Source: Eriocheir sinensis (Eukaryota; Arthropoda; Malacostraca; Decapoda; Varunidae). Taken from it: 64,000 bases of DNA. The stretch spans positions 497,074-561,073 of the forward strand of contig NW_026112164.1 of NCBI RefSeq assembly GCF_024679095.1. Reading direction: 5' to 3'. Under the pieces are notes generated by a model. It had not been told where the DNA came from. It did not search any database and was given only the letters and a program-made list of their open reading frames with translations. Shown piece after piece: positions 11,257-21,530 of this stretch. The position numbers and the translations under genes were made by a program. Each line of letters opens with the position of its first letter. Position 1 is the stretch's first letter.

Positions 11257-11690
11257 GGTCAGGTTAGGTTAAGTTAGGTATAGTTGGAGTCAATTTAGGT
11301 AATTTTGAGTGGAAATCACAATGAGAGTTGTTGTTATTGTATTTTCGCCAGCACGATGGCTGGCTGGGCTATGAAAGAGCCCTACAGAGGTGGTTGTCTG
11401 AAGGGGGCTATAATGAGCCCGTCAGAAGGGGGGAAGGTGCCGACAGACCGACTCAATCGGCTAACGTCAGTCGAGCCGACCAAATCGGTCTGTCGACGAA
11501 GACTGGCGTTCTCCTGTGACAGAGTATTTTCCAGGACACCCCGTGGTTAGTTTCGAAGCTACAGCCACCCTTGAACAGGGGAGGTTACGTTAGATTAAGT
11601 AGAAGTTACGTATGTTAGTTTTGAGTGGGAATCACAATGAGAGTATTATCCAGAAAACCCCGTGGTTAGTTTCGCTGCTTCAGCTCAGCG
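11257..11690. repeat. Local duplication with degenerate TTAGG-like start and a hairpin
   Basis: GGTTAGGTTAAGTTAGG at 11261 and a related GGTTACGTTAGATTAAG at 11582 are each followed by TTTTGAGTGG and AATCACAATGAGAG. CCCCGTGGTTAGTTTCG occurs at 11540 and 11659. Between them, 11441-11461 and 11475-11495 form an imperfect inverted repeat (arms beginning CGACAGACCGA) with a 13-base loop. Confidence 0.65.
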
Positions 11691-12063
11691 TCTTGACTCA
11701 GGGAACACATACCCGTAGAGAGATTGGGAATATGCGGCCGGCAACCATCACCCAAGAAAGAAAACAAGACGAAAAAAGCTAAATTCGTTGGCCCATAGCA
11801 TCAGAGAAACAATAGAATACAACCACGAAAGTCACCGATGAGACTGACCTGACTGGAATGACATAATAAGCGATTAGTGACACATCAAACAGCTTTATTA
11901 TGGCTATGTATGTACTCTTTGTTGTTTTTATTGTATTTTTTTAATCATCGCTTTAATAACTGACGACTTCCGAAAGTAAATGTTGGTTGGCTATACGACA
12001 GACAAAGCGTAAGCGTAGGATTAGGTTTTGTACATCGCTGGACGCCGGAAGCAACGACTCGTA

Positions 12064-12442
12064 AGCCCGTATTCTTAAACGTCTCAGTTCGCCTGTTTGA
12101 AAAGCCTCTCGTATATAGAAGTTGGTAGGCCTTTTATGGACTGTTTTGTGATGCCAGGGATAGTTTGACACGACCTCTGCATCTTGACCTGAAAAACCAC
12201 CCATGAAAGCTCGATTAGTCTTCTCTGCGGCCTGGGGAAATAGTCTTAATTCATGGGAGCCCGAAAAAAGCCTCTCGTATATAGAAGTTGCTGGGCTTTT
12301 CATGGACTGTTTTGTGATGCCAGGGATAGTTTGACACGACCTCTGCATCTTGACCTGAAAAACCACCCAAGGAAACCAGGTTACTCTTCTCTGTGGCCTT
12401 GGGAAGCAGTCGTAATGGTAGCCCGAGACGTTTAAGAATATG
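12064..12442 (-). mobile_element. Dispersed TIR element C, internally duplicated
   Basis: Starts GCCCGTATTCTTAAACGTCT and ends GACGTTTAAGAATATG, an inverted pair. The core (GTTTTGTGATGCCAGGGATAGTTTGAC or similar) is present twice in tandem (about 12095-12250 and 12270-12430), including CTCTCGTATATAGAAGTTG. No coding capacity is trusted, although two minus frames stay open across the duplication. Confidence 0.7.
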
Positions 12443-12864
12443 AACCTTAGCGCGAAGGACAGCGAGAGAAGCAACTGTCGGAGGTCCCTCAAGTCGCTTC
12501 GCTTCCTCCTCACGAGACTTCAAGTCGCCGCGATCCGACTGACGTACGTTTAAGAGACTGTATCGTACATTATAGATCCGAAACCGCCTAAAAATATATA
12601 TGTCTTTCCGGAGGAGTCGGGGAGGATGGGGGATGGGCTGTATGGGTGTCTGAGGGATATGGGGATGAGGAACGAAGGGTAAGGTGTGAGGAAGGGCTGA
12701 GGGTCGGGTGGGCGGGTGGGGGTGAGTTTGGTTCTTGTGCCTTGCGTGTTACAACATAGCGAGTGTTGCTTGGCTTGGCGAGGACGAAGCGGCGGCGACC
12801 CAAGCCAGCAGAAGAGGAAGGTTGTTTGCCCGTGACTCAAAGACGAAGAGCTGAGGGCGCCATC

Positions 12865-13222
12865 TTCTCAAGCATTTCGAGAACTACACATCCACATTTG
12901 ATAAGGCTTTCATAGAGGTTGTTGTGTTAGTATTTCCATGGGTAGTGTTATGAGCCTAGTGATAGTTTGACAAGGATTTTGTAGAGGTTGTTGTGTTAGT
13001 ATTTCCATGGGTAGTGTTATGAGCCTAGTGATAGTTTGACAAGGATTTTGTAAAGGTTGTTGTGTTAGTATATCCATGGGTAGTGTTATGAGCCTAGTGA
13101 TAGTTTGACGAGGCTTCTGCACCAGGAATGTGATAAAAACACGCATGAGAAACTGTCTGATCTCCGTTGTGGTCTTTTGAAATGTTTGCTGCGAGAGCCG
13201 GTAGCGTCTGAGAATACGGGAC
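12865..13222 (-). mobile_element. Dispersed TIR element C with a 69-bp triplication
   Basis: Element C in minus orientation, ending GCGTCTGAGAATACGGG. The segment TTGTGTTAGTATTTCCATGG to GATAGTTTGACAAGG is repeated three times with an exact 69-bp period (AGGTT at 12916, 12985, 13054). As 69 is a multiple of three, a 23-residue repeat appears on the minus strand, but I do not regard it as a gene. Confidence 0.8.
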
Positions 13223-13576
13223 TAAGGGCCCGTTGTACAGTTCCCCATGATGGATTAGTAAGCTCCCAAACCAATACCAGAGCCTTCGAAATTTCCTTGT
13301 ATAGTGTCTAGTGTTTGTATTTAAGTTCACAAATTTGATGAAACTATACAGGAAAAGTCTTGTGTATTTAGCGTGGCATCGAAGACCTCACCATTTTGGA
13401 TTGTATGGGAATCTCAAGTTTGGTTAAGGCTGTTACGAAGACACTGTGTTGGACTGTGGAACCGGCTCTAAGAATGTCTCCCCCTCCTCCTTCTCTCTCT
13501 CGATGGAATGGGAGGAAAAATGTGACGAAGCTGATTACTCCATGGCACTCTTGATAATGAGATATTTGATATATAT

Positions 13577-13579
<3 letters not shown>

Positions 13580-13622
<43 letters not shown>

Positions 13623-13728
13623 GTCCTAATGAGTAGTTTTCACATTCATGGTGCAGAAGCCTTGTCAAACAATCACCAGGTTCATAAAACTACCCGTGGA
13701 AATACTCACACAACCTCTATCGTGGGAC
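13580..13728 (+). mobile_element. (GA)n plus truncated element C
   Basis: A GA run (13580-13618) directly replaces the left part of an element C copy. The remaining part reads CATGGTGCAGAAGCCTTGTC, then CATAAAACTACCCGTGG and ACACAACCTCTA, and lacks the right terminus. Confidence 0.65.
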
Positions 13729-13986
13729 CTTTATCGGTTTGAATCGCTTTGGTGACCCCCTAGCTCTTTCTCTTGATTATTTAGTGTTCCTAGTTTCCAT
13801 TCTTTTATTTCTCTTTCCTTCATTTTTTTTCAGGTTTTAGTTTTTTCCAGTCAACCCTTGCTCGCTCCAGCTCGTCATGTTACGCCTCAGCTGATGCCTC
13901 GAGGTCTGAGATGGTCACACGACGAGCAAACAACCTTCCTCTTGCTACTGGCTTCGGCGACAACACTGACGGCGCGAACACAGCGT

Positions 13987-13987
<1 letters not shown>

Positions 13988-14034
<47 letters not shown>

Positions 14035-14125
14035 CCTCTCTCACTTATACGGTGCTAGAACGTACGGCGGCTTTCTCGTGTGTGTGTCCGTGAGTGGTGC
14101 GGTTGATATGCTCTCTCTTCGTTAG

Positions 14126-14200
<75 letters not shown>

Positions 14201-14340
14201 CCTCTCACTCACACGGTGCTATTTTTTTTTTATAGTACGTACGGCGCAAGGAAGTCCGGCGCTAAGACGTACAGTCCCCTTCTCGTGTGTGTGTCCGTGA
14301 GTGGCGCGGCTGATATGCACACTTCGTTAGCCTAGAGTTC
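13988..14340. repeat. Duplicated (CA)n block
   Basis: CA arrays at 13988-14032 and 14129-14198 are each followed by CACACGGTGCTA-like sequence, then TTCTCGTGTGTGTGTCCGTG and TGATATGC with CTTCGTTAGC. The whole unit of roughly 150-200 bp, not just the CA array, is tandemly duplicated. Confidence 0.8.
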
Positions 14341-14377
14341 AGTTACGAGACGACCGAGTGACGAAACCGTGATATGT

Positions 14378-14700
14378 TTTCTCTCTTTCTCTCTCTCTCT
14401 CTTGGTCGACATATGTTGTTCAAAAGAGAGAATAACTGATATGTTTGATCTCTATCTCTCTCTGTCTCTGTCTCTTTATCTCTCGTTACAAGCTACAGTC
14501 CTGAAGAGAAAGAAACAGATGTACTTGCTCTCTTTCTCTCTCTCTCTCTTGGTCGACATATATTGTTCAGAAGAGAGAATAACTGATATGTTTGATCTCT
14601 ATCTCTCTCTGTCTCTGTCTCTTTATCTCTCGTTACAAGCTACAGTCCTGAAGAGAAAGAAACAGATGTACTTGCTCTCTCTCTCTGTTTCTTTATTTCT
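14378..14700 (+). repeat. 147-bp tandem repeat
   Basis: Just over two units: (TCTC)n, TTGGTCGACATAT, GTTCARAAGAGAGAATAACTG, (TCTC)n, then CGTTACAAGCTACAGTCCTG and AAGAGAAAGAAACAG. The period is 49 codons, so a frame stays open; it is not considered coding. Confidence 0.85.
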
Positions 14701-14717
14701 TCACTTCTAGACACAAA

Positions 14718-15037
14718 CTACAGCCCTGAAAAGAAAGAAACACATATGCTTACTCCCTTCCTCTCTCTGTCCCTTACTTTCCATCCCTCTTTCTCTATCT
14801 CCCGCCACACACAGCTTGGAAGAGACAGACAGACAGGCAGACAGACACGTGCAGTACCTCGCTTACACACACACACACCTTGACATGAACACGACACCGA
14901 CACATTAATGACGCGAATTAACGAACGTATTGATTAACGAACGTACCAACCGACCGCCGCCAGTATTACGTTCGTTCACCTGAGCCTCTACACTTACTGA
15001 TCTTCGTTTTGACACACAGGTGAGAATAGGTTAAAGT
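14718..15037. other. Spacer, no gene seen
   Basis: CT-rich at the left, with a short CA run and ATTAACGAACGTA duplicated near 14915-14947. Confidence 0.4.
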
Positions 15038-15245
15038 AGTCATATTCTTAAACCTTTAGTCGCCCAAGCATTCTATAACAAGGCTTTCGTAGGGGGTTGT
15101 CGGGGGCCTTTCCACAGGTAGCTTTATGACCCTGGTAGTGGTAGTTTGACAACGTAAAGAAACGCTCATGGGGACGCGTTTAACCTTTCTTTTTTTCAGC
15201 CTCTAGAAATGATTGATGTAAGAGAAGATTAATTTTCTGCCTATG
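15038..15245 (-). mobile_element. Dispersed TIR element C, diverged copy
   Basis: Begins CATATTCTTAAACCTTTAGT, with TAACAAGGCTTTCGTAG and CCACAGGTAGCTTTATGACC matching element C in minus orientation. The far terminus is not preserved. Confidence 0.6.
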
Positions 15246-15269
15246 GCACTGGTAGGCTTTCTTGGTAGG

Positions 15270-15641
15270 GCCTGATGGTGTGCCCCAGCCCGTTGTGGCG
15301 CAGGCAAGTGTTTATAGTGGCACCATCTGGCTTGACTCATGCTGCCCCCGGAGCTCATTACTGATCCTCTCTTTAGAAGTTTAGAGCGGGAATCGGAGTC
15401 CAGGTTGATATGTGGTCTTGTTTATTTATTTATTTATTTTTATCAAAGGATGCGGCTCAAGGGCAACAAAAAGAGTACAAAAAAAGCCCGCTATTTGCCG
15501 CTCCCAAGGACAGCATGTGGGTAGTCTTGGGCCACTCGGCGGTGAATGAAAAATCCCAGCTTGTGGCGGCATCGGGACGCGAACCCGGGTGCTCCTGAAC
15601 GCGGCGCCGGTACGCTAACCACTCAGCGACCACCTCCCATA
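15270..15641 (-). mobile_element. tRNA-derived SINE, family 2, with nested LINE 3' tail
   Basis: On the minus strand the tRNA head has TCGCTGAGTGGTTAGCG (A-box) and GGGTTCGCGTCCC (B-box), followed by the family 2 body. At about 15412-15503 the body is interrupted by (TTTA)n and about 70 bp matching the 3' end of the LINE at 54196 (GGCTCAAGGGCAACAAAAAG and AAAGCCCGCT). The SINE resumes with GGACAGCATGTGGGTAGTC. The uninterrupted order is seen in the copy at 47345. Confidence 0.82.
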
Positions 15642-16625
15642 GAATACCGGTTATAGTTTTGCCATTATTAAGCTTCTTTATCGCGGGTGACCTCCGAGTA
15701 CAGTCCCCGAAGACGTATGGTTTTTTGTTTACATCGGTGCGGACTTGCGCGGACGACACCAAGCGGCCCTATGTAACCCCCAGTCTCTTGGCCTCCACTT
15801 GTGCCTTCAGCTTCCTCCGTCAGTGCGTGAGGAGCCTGTGCTTGGTGCGTGCTGGGCAGAGGTGTGGAGGCCTGCTGGGGTGTCAAATGCTTAGGTAATG
15901 ACCATAAACACACACACACATGCACATAAACTCACATGCATACACACCGTCGGTCTATTCCTGTTTCCCTTCCCTTACTTTCCTCCCTCTTCCTTTTCTT
16001 GAGATTATATTATATTATATTATATTCATTCATTCATTGTTTTCCTCCATTTGTTCATATTTTACTTTTCTTCCTTCCTTCATTCACTCTTTCGTTTCCT
16101 TTTTGATTTCTTTTTTCACTCCCTTTCTTTCTCTTTCCTTTCCTTCTGTAATTCATCTTTTACTCTCTTTCTGCCTTCCTCCGACGTTCATTCACTCTTT
16201 TCCTCCTTTTGTTTATCTTTCACTACCTATCTTCTTCCTTCCGTACTTAACACTATCTTTCTTTAGCTCATCTTTTCCTTTCTTCCTCTCTCCAACCTTT
16301 ATTCTTTCCTTTCCTTCCTTAGTTCATCTTTTTACTTCATTTCTTCCTCTCGTAATCCTTCCTTCGCTTTTTCTTTTCCTTCTTTAATTCATCTTCCACT
16401 CCCTTCCTTCCTTCCTTCCTCTCTTCGTCCCTCGCCAAAGCACGCCATCATACAAGAAGTCACTCCACAACAAAACAAACCTCTCCACTCACTCCCCGCA
16501 TCCTCTCCACACATCACTCACTCCACGCACACGCACGTAGCTTCACTCCACCCCTCTCCACTACTAATTCTTCGGCAGAGGAAGAGGAGGAAAGGAGGAG
16601 GAGACGGTATCGCTATCAAAAACCC
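15642..16625. other. Spacer and CT/CTTC-rich DNA
   Basis: 15700-15895 is GC-balanced and ends in a donor-like AG|GTAATG at 15894, but I could not identify a protein. From 15960 to 16430 the DNA is (CTTC/CTTT)-rich low complexity, and its open frames are compositional. Confidence 0.5.
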
Positions 16626-17006
16626 TCAAAAACCTATCCTGAGGTACTCCAAATGCCAGGATGACGAGGCTATGCAGGAGGCACCGCGTCGCGCAGCCCT
16701 TGGTCTCCTTAAGTCGTACCACACGAAGTCGGCCAAACCCTCGACTATCCTCAAGGCTAAACCAACACCGGGGTCACTTAGAAGTCGCCCAGCCAGCACC
16801 AAAGCCACGCCCGCCGCCCACGCCCGCCCCCAGCCGCCCGTGGGTCCTAGAAGCGTGGAAGGGGCGGCGTTGAACTGCTGCGGGTAGGGTAAAGTGTCGA
16901 TGAGCTCCGCCATGACGAAGAGGGAGAGGCGAACGTGGTGGTGGATTTTGGAGTCCCTCTTGTTGATCATCTCCACCAGTTCGTTGACGGGGTGCTCGCA
17001 GCGGTT
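16626..17006 (-). CDS. Putative host exon, unidentified protein
   Basis: Minus-strand reading: a long pyrimidine tract (the GA-rich 17009-17220 on the plus strand) and CTTCTTCCCACAG form a strong splice-acceptor context. It opens directly into NRCEHPVNELVEMINKRDSK, followed by IHHHVRLSLFVMAELIDTLP and YPQQFNA. Codons are mixed and GC-leaning, unlike the surrounding repeats, and the peptide has the balanced composition of a helical globular domain. I do not recognise the family. The frame stays open to a TGA at about 16626, but the part below about 16870 (Gly/Ala/Arg-rich) may be intron or non-coding; no clear donor was found. It is adjacent to TE-derived sequence, so it could also be an exon remnant. 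Confidence 0.45.
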   Translation of the reverse strand, partial: NRCEHPVNELVEMINKRDSKIHHHVRLSLFVMAELIDTLPYPQQFNAAPSTLLGPTGGWGRAWAAGVALVLAGRLLSDPGVGLALRIVEGLADFVWYDLRRPRAARRGASCIASSSWHLEYLRIGF

Positions 17007-17008
17007 CT

Positions 17009-17220
17009 GTGGGAAGAAGAAGACCGTGAGGAGGAGGAGGAGGAGGAGGAAGAGGAGAGAGGGAGATAGAGAAAAGGATAAAGGGGTCGATAATGAAGAG
17101 AAAAAGGGAAAGGAAAAGAAAAAGATGAGGATGAAGAAGAAGAGGAGAAGGAGAAATTGAAGAGAAAATAAGAATGAAAAGAGAAAAAATAGGAAGAGAA
17201 GAGGGGAGGAAAGGGCATAG
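17009..17220. repeat. GA/GGA-rich low-complexity DNA
   Basis: AGGAGG and GAAAAG runs. The right ~60 bp also occurs before the second copy of the downstream locus (near 25425-25485). Confidence 0.8.
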
Positions 17221-17241
17221 TAGTAGTAGTGTACTATAGTC

Positions 17242-17706
17242 TGTTCAAAGTCAGAGTTCCTCTGGCGCCTAGGCAGCATTTTTAACGACGCACCTGATTG
17301 GCTGGGCTCCCCCCTCGGTTCTCGCCCCGGTTGGCTTGCTTCCTCTCCGCCTCTCGTGGAGGCGACAGTCACTCAGACAAGTCAGACATGCTCTTGGTGG
17401 TAAATGTTTCTTATATTATTTGCCTCGGGTCACATTGTACAAGATAGGCTGGTCAATTATACTTAACACCGTTATACGAAGCAGTGATTGCAGACCATAA
17501 ATATGCTTGTCACAACTCATTAAAACAAAAAGTAAACAAATGAGGACGAGTATAAGTGAAGGAACGGGTCTGAAACGTTTGTAACACTTTCACATATTTG
17601 CAGCAAATATTGAGTCAGTGCTAATACAAACCATTGCATGCTATAAAGAATCAGGAGCGTCATTACAAACGCTGCCTGGGGCCAGAGGAACACCTACTTT
17701 GAACAC
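17242..17706. mobile_element. TIR element Z, intact (LTR-empty) copy
   Basis: About 465 bp with inverted ends: left TGTTCAAAGTCAGAGTTCCT then CTGGCGCCTAGGCAGC; right GCTGCCTGGGGCCAGAGGAA then CACCTACTTTGAACA. The similarity extends inward through AACGACGC and CCTGATT to about 60 bp. Just inside the left end is a short GC-rich stretch with one CCAAT box (AGCCAATCAGG on the minus strand), which is the seed of the 33-bp minisatellite seen in the copy at 20130. No transposase frame is present. No target duplication is identified. Confidence 0.75.
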
Positions 17707-19674
17707 TTTTTTTAATGGCTCCGTGCAAGAGCAATGATGAAATGGGAAGAAGAGAAAAAAGATGAAAAGAAGGGAGAGAGGGAGGAAAGAAGCAAGTTCC
17801 CGCTTTCGTCATCGGCCGCCATCAACACAGCCGTCTCCCCCTCAACAAAACCCTCGCCTCTTTTCACCATCTCACATTGTCCTCAGCACAACATTTCCCT
17901 CTCGATGCACCATCAGCTGTATTTTCTTTTTGTTTGGGTTAAACTGTTGGTTTGGACGCAACCATCGGTGTGGCGAGAGCCCGTCCTGGTCCGGACCTGG
18001 CGGCCCCAAGGAGAGCACCGCCTCCCTTCTGCACTTGGGGAACCCCCACCCCACGAGGCCGTGTTGCTCCTGGCCACCGAGCCACTCCTCCGCCACCACG
18101 ACCACGGCGGCCCTCACCACGCCCTGGCCGTCCACGCCAGCAGCAGCAGGAGGGACTACGCCACCACCCTCCACCGCGGACTGCACGACCCACCGCGGCG
18201 ATGTGTGTGTGTTCGTCCTGTCTTCATCGTCGTCTTTGTCAGACTCGCGGCTCCTCCCACCGCCATAGTCACCTGTATGTTCGTCCTGTCTTCATCGTTG
18301 TCTTTGTCCCGACTCGCGAGTCAATTGTATGTATGTCATCATGTGAATGTGGGGCCGCTGCCCCCGCCGCCCCTGCCGACGCCCTCCCCCTTGGCAAGGA
18401 CGGTGTATCATCATCATCATGTGAATATGGGGCCGCTGCCCCCGCCGCCCCTGCCGACGGCCTCCCCCTTGGCAAGGACGGTGTATCATCATCATCATGT
18501 GAATATGGGGCCGCTGCCCCCGCCGCCCCTGCCGACGGCCTCCCCCTTGGCAAGGACGGTGTATCATCATCATCATGTGAATATGGGGCCGCTGCCCCCG
18601 CCGCCCCTGCCGACGGCCTCCCCCTTGGCAAGGACGGTGTATCATCATCATCATCATCATGTGAATATGGGGCCGCTGCCCCCGCCGCCCCTGCCGACGC
18701 CCTCCCCCTTGGCAAGGACGGTGTATCATCATCATCATCATCATGTGAATATGGGGCCGCTGCCCCCGCCGCCCCTGCCGACGGCCTCCCCCTTGGCAAG
18801 GACGGTGTATCATCATCATCATCATCATGTGAATATGGGGCCGCTGCCTACGCCGCCGCTGCCGACGGCCTCCCCCTTGGCAAGGACGGTGTATCATCAT
18901 CATCATCATCATCATGTGAATATGGGGCCGCTGCCCCCGCCGCCCCTGCCGACGGCCTCCCCCTTGGCAAGGACGGTGTATCATCATCATCATGCCGACG
19001 CCTCCCCTTGGCAAGGACGGTGGATCATCATCATCATCATCATCATCATGTGAATATGGGGCCGCTGCCCCCGCCGCCTCTGCCGACGGCCTCCCCCTTG
19101 GCAAGGACGGTGCATCATCATCATCATCATCATGTGAATATGGGGCCGCTGCCTCCGCCGCCCCTGCCGACGGCCTCCCCCTTTGGCAAGGACGGTGCAT
19201 CATCATCATCATTATGTCATCATCATGTGAATTGGGGCCGCTGCTCCCGCCGCCCCTGCCGACGCCCTCCCCCTCTGCAGCGACGGCGTCCCCGTCATCA
19301 TCTGAGCCTGTCCATGGGTGTGGGGGTCCTCCTCCCCTTCCCCCAGACCTAGGCGAGGCTCTCTCTTCCTCCGGTTACACTTTTCTCTTACTATACTAAA
19401 CAGCCCTTAGCCCATTTTAATCTTCCCATAACTGTTGGTTTTCAATTATCGTTCTTTCCACAGTAACAAAACAATTAAGCTTCAGACACAGCCACGGGTA
19501 CACACAACTGTCTCTGGACGCACGCCCAAACACTGCCCTGGACGCTGCTTCCTTTACGTCCGCGTGTTGGTTGCAGTTTCGACCTTTTTATGTTGACGGA
19601 CTGATAAGCTGTGCAGCAGCAGCGAAGCGGTGTTGTGGCTCTTAACTTAAAGGAGGAAATAATGGCAGCACCGC
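17677..19674. repeat. Duplicated segment S2, copy 1, with (CAT)n/GC minisatellite
   Basis: Nearly identical to 35548-37383 outside the array. The array (18337-19290) has about 11 full units and one short unit. Each is a GC-rich core (GGGGCCGCTGCCCCCGCC through CCCCCTTGGCAAGGACGGTG) followed by a variable (CAT)n run. The core and CAT lengths are mostly multiples of three, so three plus-strand and two minus-strand frames remain open. Frame-breaking units (near 19000 and 19181) and the lack of a conserved frame argue against a gene. The segment ends GGAGGAAATAATGGCAGCACC. Confidence 0.8.
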
Positions 19675-20129
19675 TAAAAGGGCGATCTATTAAGATTCGC
19701 CGATTGTCATTCCGAGCGAGCTCCGCCTATTTGTCACATGGACCAACCATGTAACGCAGAAGCGGGTGCTGGGCGCCAGGCTTGGTGTTGCAGTGTTGCA
19801 CACGGAGGAATGTTATCTCGTGTTGCGTCACCCAGCACCACAAGTACAAGGTAACAGACTTCCCGGAAATGTCCAGTAGTTGCCAGTAAATTATTTAACT
19901 GGAGGTGACCAAGTATCGTGAATAAGAGATTCAGTCGATCAGAAAATAAAGTAACGTTATTGAGAATGTTATACTGAATCTGCGGGCGGAGTGATGTTGG
20001 CGTTGCAGCTTTTTCAGCGGGTGGCTGCAGGAGTTGGTGTTACTGGGGCGTGGGTAGCTGTGGAAAGCGTTACACAATATATAACCAGCTCACTGGTACT
20101 AATTTACTATTTAATATTCTGATTGCCAT
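19675..20129. other. Spacer, no gene seen
   Basis: Unique-looking sequence without recognisable coding or repeat structure. Confidence 0.4.
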
Positions 20130-21530
20130 TACCGTCATCATCATTAGCAGCAGCAGCAGCAGCATACGTACAAACATTTCAGACCCGTTCTTTCACTTAT
20201 GCTCGTCAATATTTCATTACTTTTTGTTTTACCGAGGTGTGACAAGCATATTTAGGATCTACAATTACTGCTTCGTGTGATGGTGTTAAGTGGAATTGTC
20301 TATCTTGTCTAAGATGTGAGATAAGGTAAATAAAAAAAAAATAACATTTAACACCAAGAGCATGTATGGGTGACTTGTCTCCACGAGAGCCGAGAGAGGA
20401 AGCCAGCCAATCAGGTCGTGAGCCGAGAGAGGAAGCCAGCCAATCAGGTCGTGAGCCGAGAGAGGAAGCCAGCCAATCAGGTCGTGAGCCGAGAGAGGAG
20501 GCCAGCCAATCATGTCGTGAGCCGAGAGAGGAGGCCAGCCAATCAGGTCGTGAGCCGAGAGAAGAGGCCAGCCAATCAGGTCGTGAGCCGAGAGAGGAAG
20601 CCAGCCAATCAGGTCGTGAGCCGAGAGGACGCCAGCCAATCAGGTCGTGAGCCGAGAGAGGAAGCCAGCCAATCAGGTCGTGAGCCGAGAGAGGAGGCCA
20701 GCCAATCAGGTCGTGAGCCGAGAGAGGAAGCCAGCCAATCAGGTCGTGAGCCGAGAGAGGAAGCCAACCAATCAGGTCGTGAGCCGAGAGGAAGCCAGCC
20801 AATCAGGTCGTGAGCCGAGAAGAAGCCAGCCAGTCAGGTCGTGAGCCGAGAGGAGGCCAGCCAATCAGGTCGTGAGTCGAGAGAAGCCAGCCAATCAGGT
20901 CGTGAGCCGAGAGGAAGCCAGCCAATCAGGTCGTGAGCCTAGAGAGGAAGCCAACCAATCAGGTCGTGAGCCGAGAGAGGACGCCAGCCAATCAGGTCGT
21001 GAGCCGAGAGAGGAGGCCAGCCAATCAGGTCGTGAGCCGAGAGAGGCCAGTCAATCAGGTCGTGAGCCGAAAGAGGAAGCCAGCCAATCAGGTCGTGTGC
21101 CGAGAGAGGAGGCCAGCCAATCAGGTCGTGAGCCGAGAGAGGAGGCCAGCCAATCAGGTCGTGAGCCGAGAGAGGAGTCCAGCCAATCAGGTCATGAGCC
21201 GAGAGAGGAGGCCAGCCAATCAGGTCGTGAGCCGAGAGAGGAGGCCAGCCAATCAGGTCGTGAGCCGAGAGAGGAGGCCAACCAATCAGGTCGTGAGTCG
21301 AGAGAGGAGGCCAGCCAATCAGGTCGTGAGCCGAGAGAGGAGGCCAGCCAATCAGGTCGTGAGCCGAGAGAGGAGGCCAGCCAATCAGGTCGTGAGCCGA
21401 AAGAGGAGGCCTGCCAATCAGGTCGTGAGCCGAAAGAGGAGGCCAGCCAATCAGGTGTGGCGTTACAAACACTGCTTAGGCGCCAGAGGAACACTTACTT
21501 TGAACAGACTATAGTAGTTGTAGTAGTAGT
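20130..21530 (+). mobile_element. TIR element Z with expanded 33-bp minisatellite
   Basis: The left part (20166-20330, TTTCAGACCCGTTCTTTCAC, GTGACAAGCATATTTA) is homologous to the minus strand of the element at 17242. The right end (GGCGTTACAAACACTGCTTA, GGCGCCAGAGGAACAC, CTTTGAACAGACTATAG) is the element terminus; the left TIR is missing. Between them, 20384-21460 holds about 33 units of 33 bp (CGTGAGCCGAGAGAGGAGGC then CAGCCAATCAGGT). The period equals 11 codons, so frames on both strands stay open, and these are not taken as genes. Confidence 0.8.
20384..21460. repeat. 33-bp minisatellite with a CCAAT box in nearly every unit
   Basis: Almost every unit carries CAGCCAATCAGG, which fits the known NF-Y/CCAAT-box consensus. 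A few units are 30 bp. Variants include CAACCAATCAGG and CAGCCAGTCAGG. Regulatory activity is not shown by the sequence. Confidence 0.9.

Noticed and set aside
15659..15898. Possible exon ending in a donor-like AG|GTAATG
   Set aside because: No acceptor, no recognisable protein motif; too weak to list as a gene.
17734..19352. Open frames of 300-466 codons with His, Asp or Pro/Ala repeats
   Set aside because: Five frames are open at once because of a three-fold repeat unit; copy 2 has frame-breaking units and no frame is favoured.
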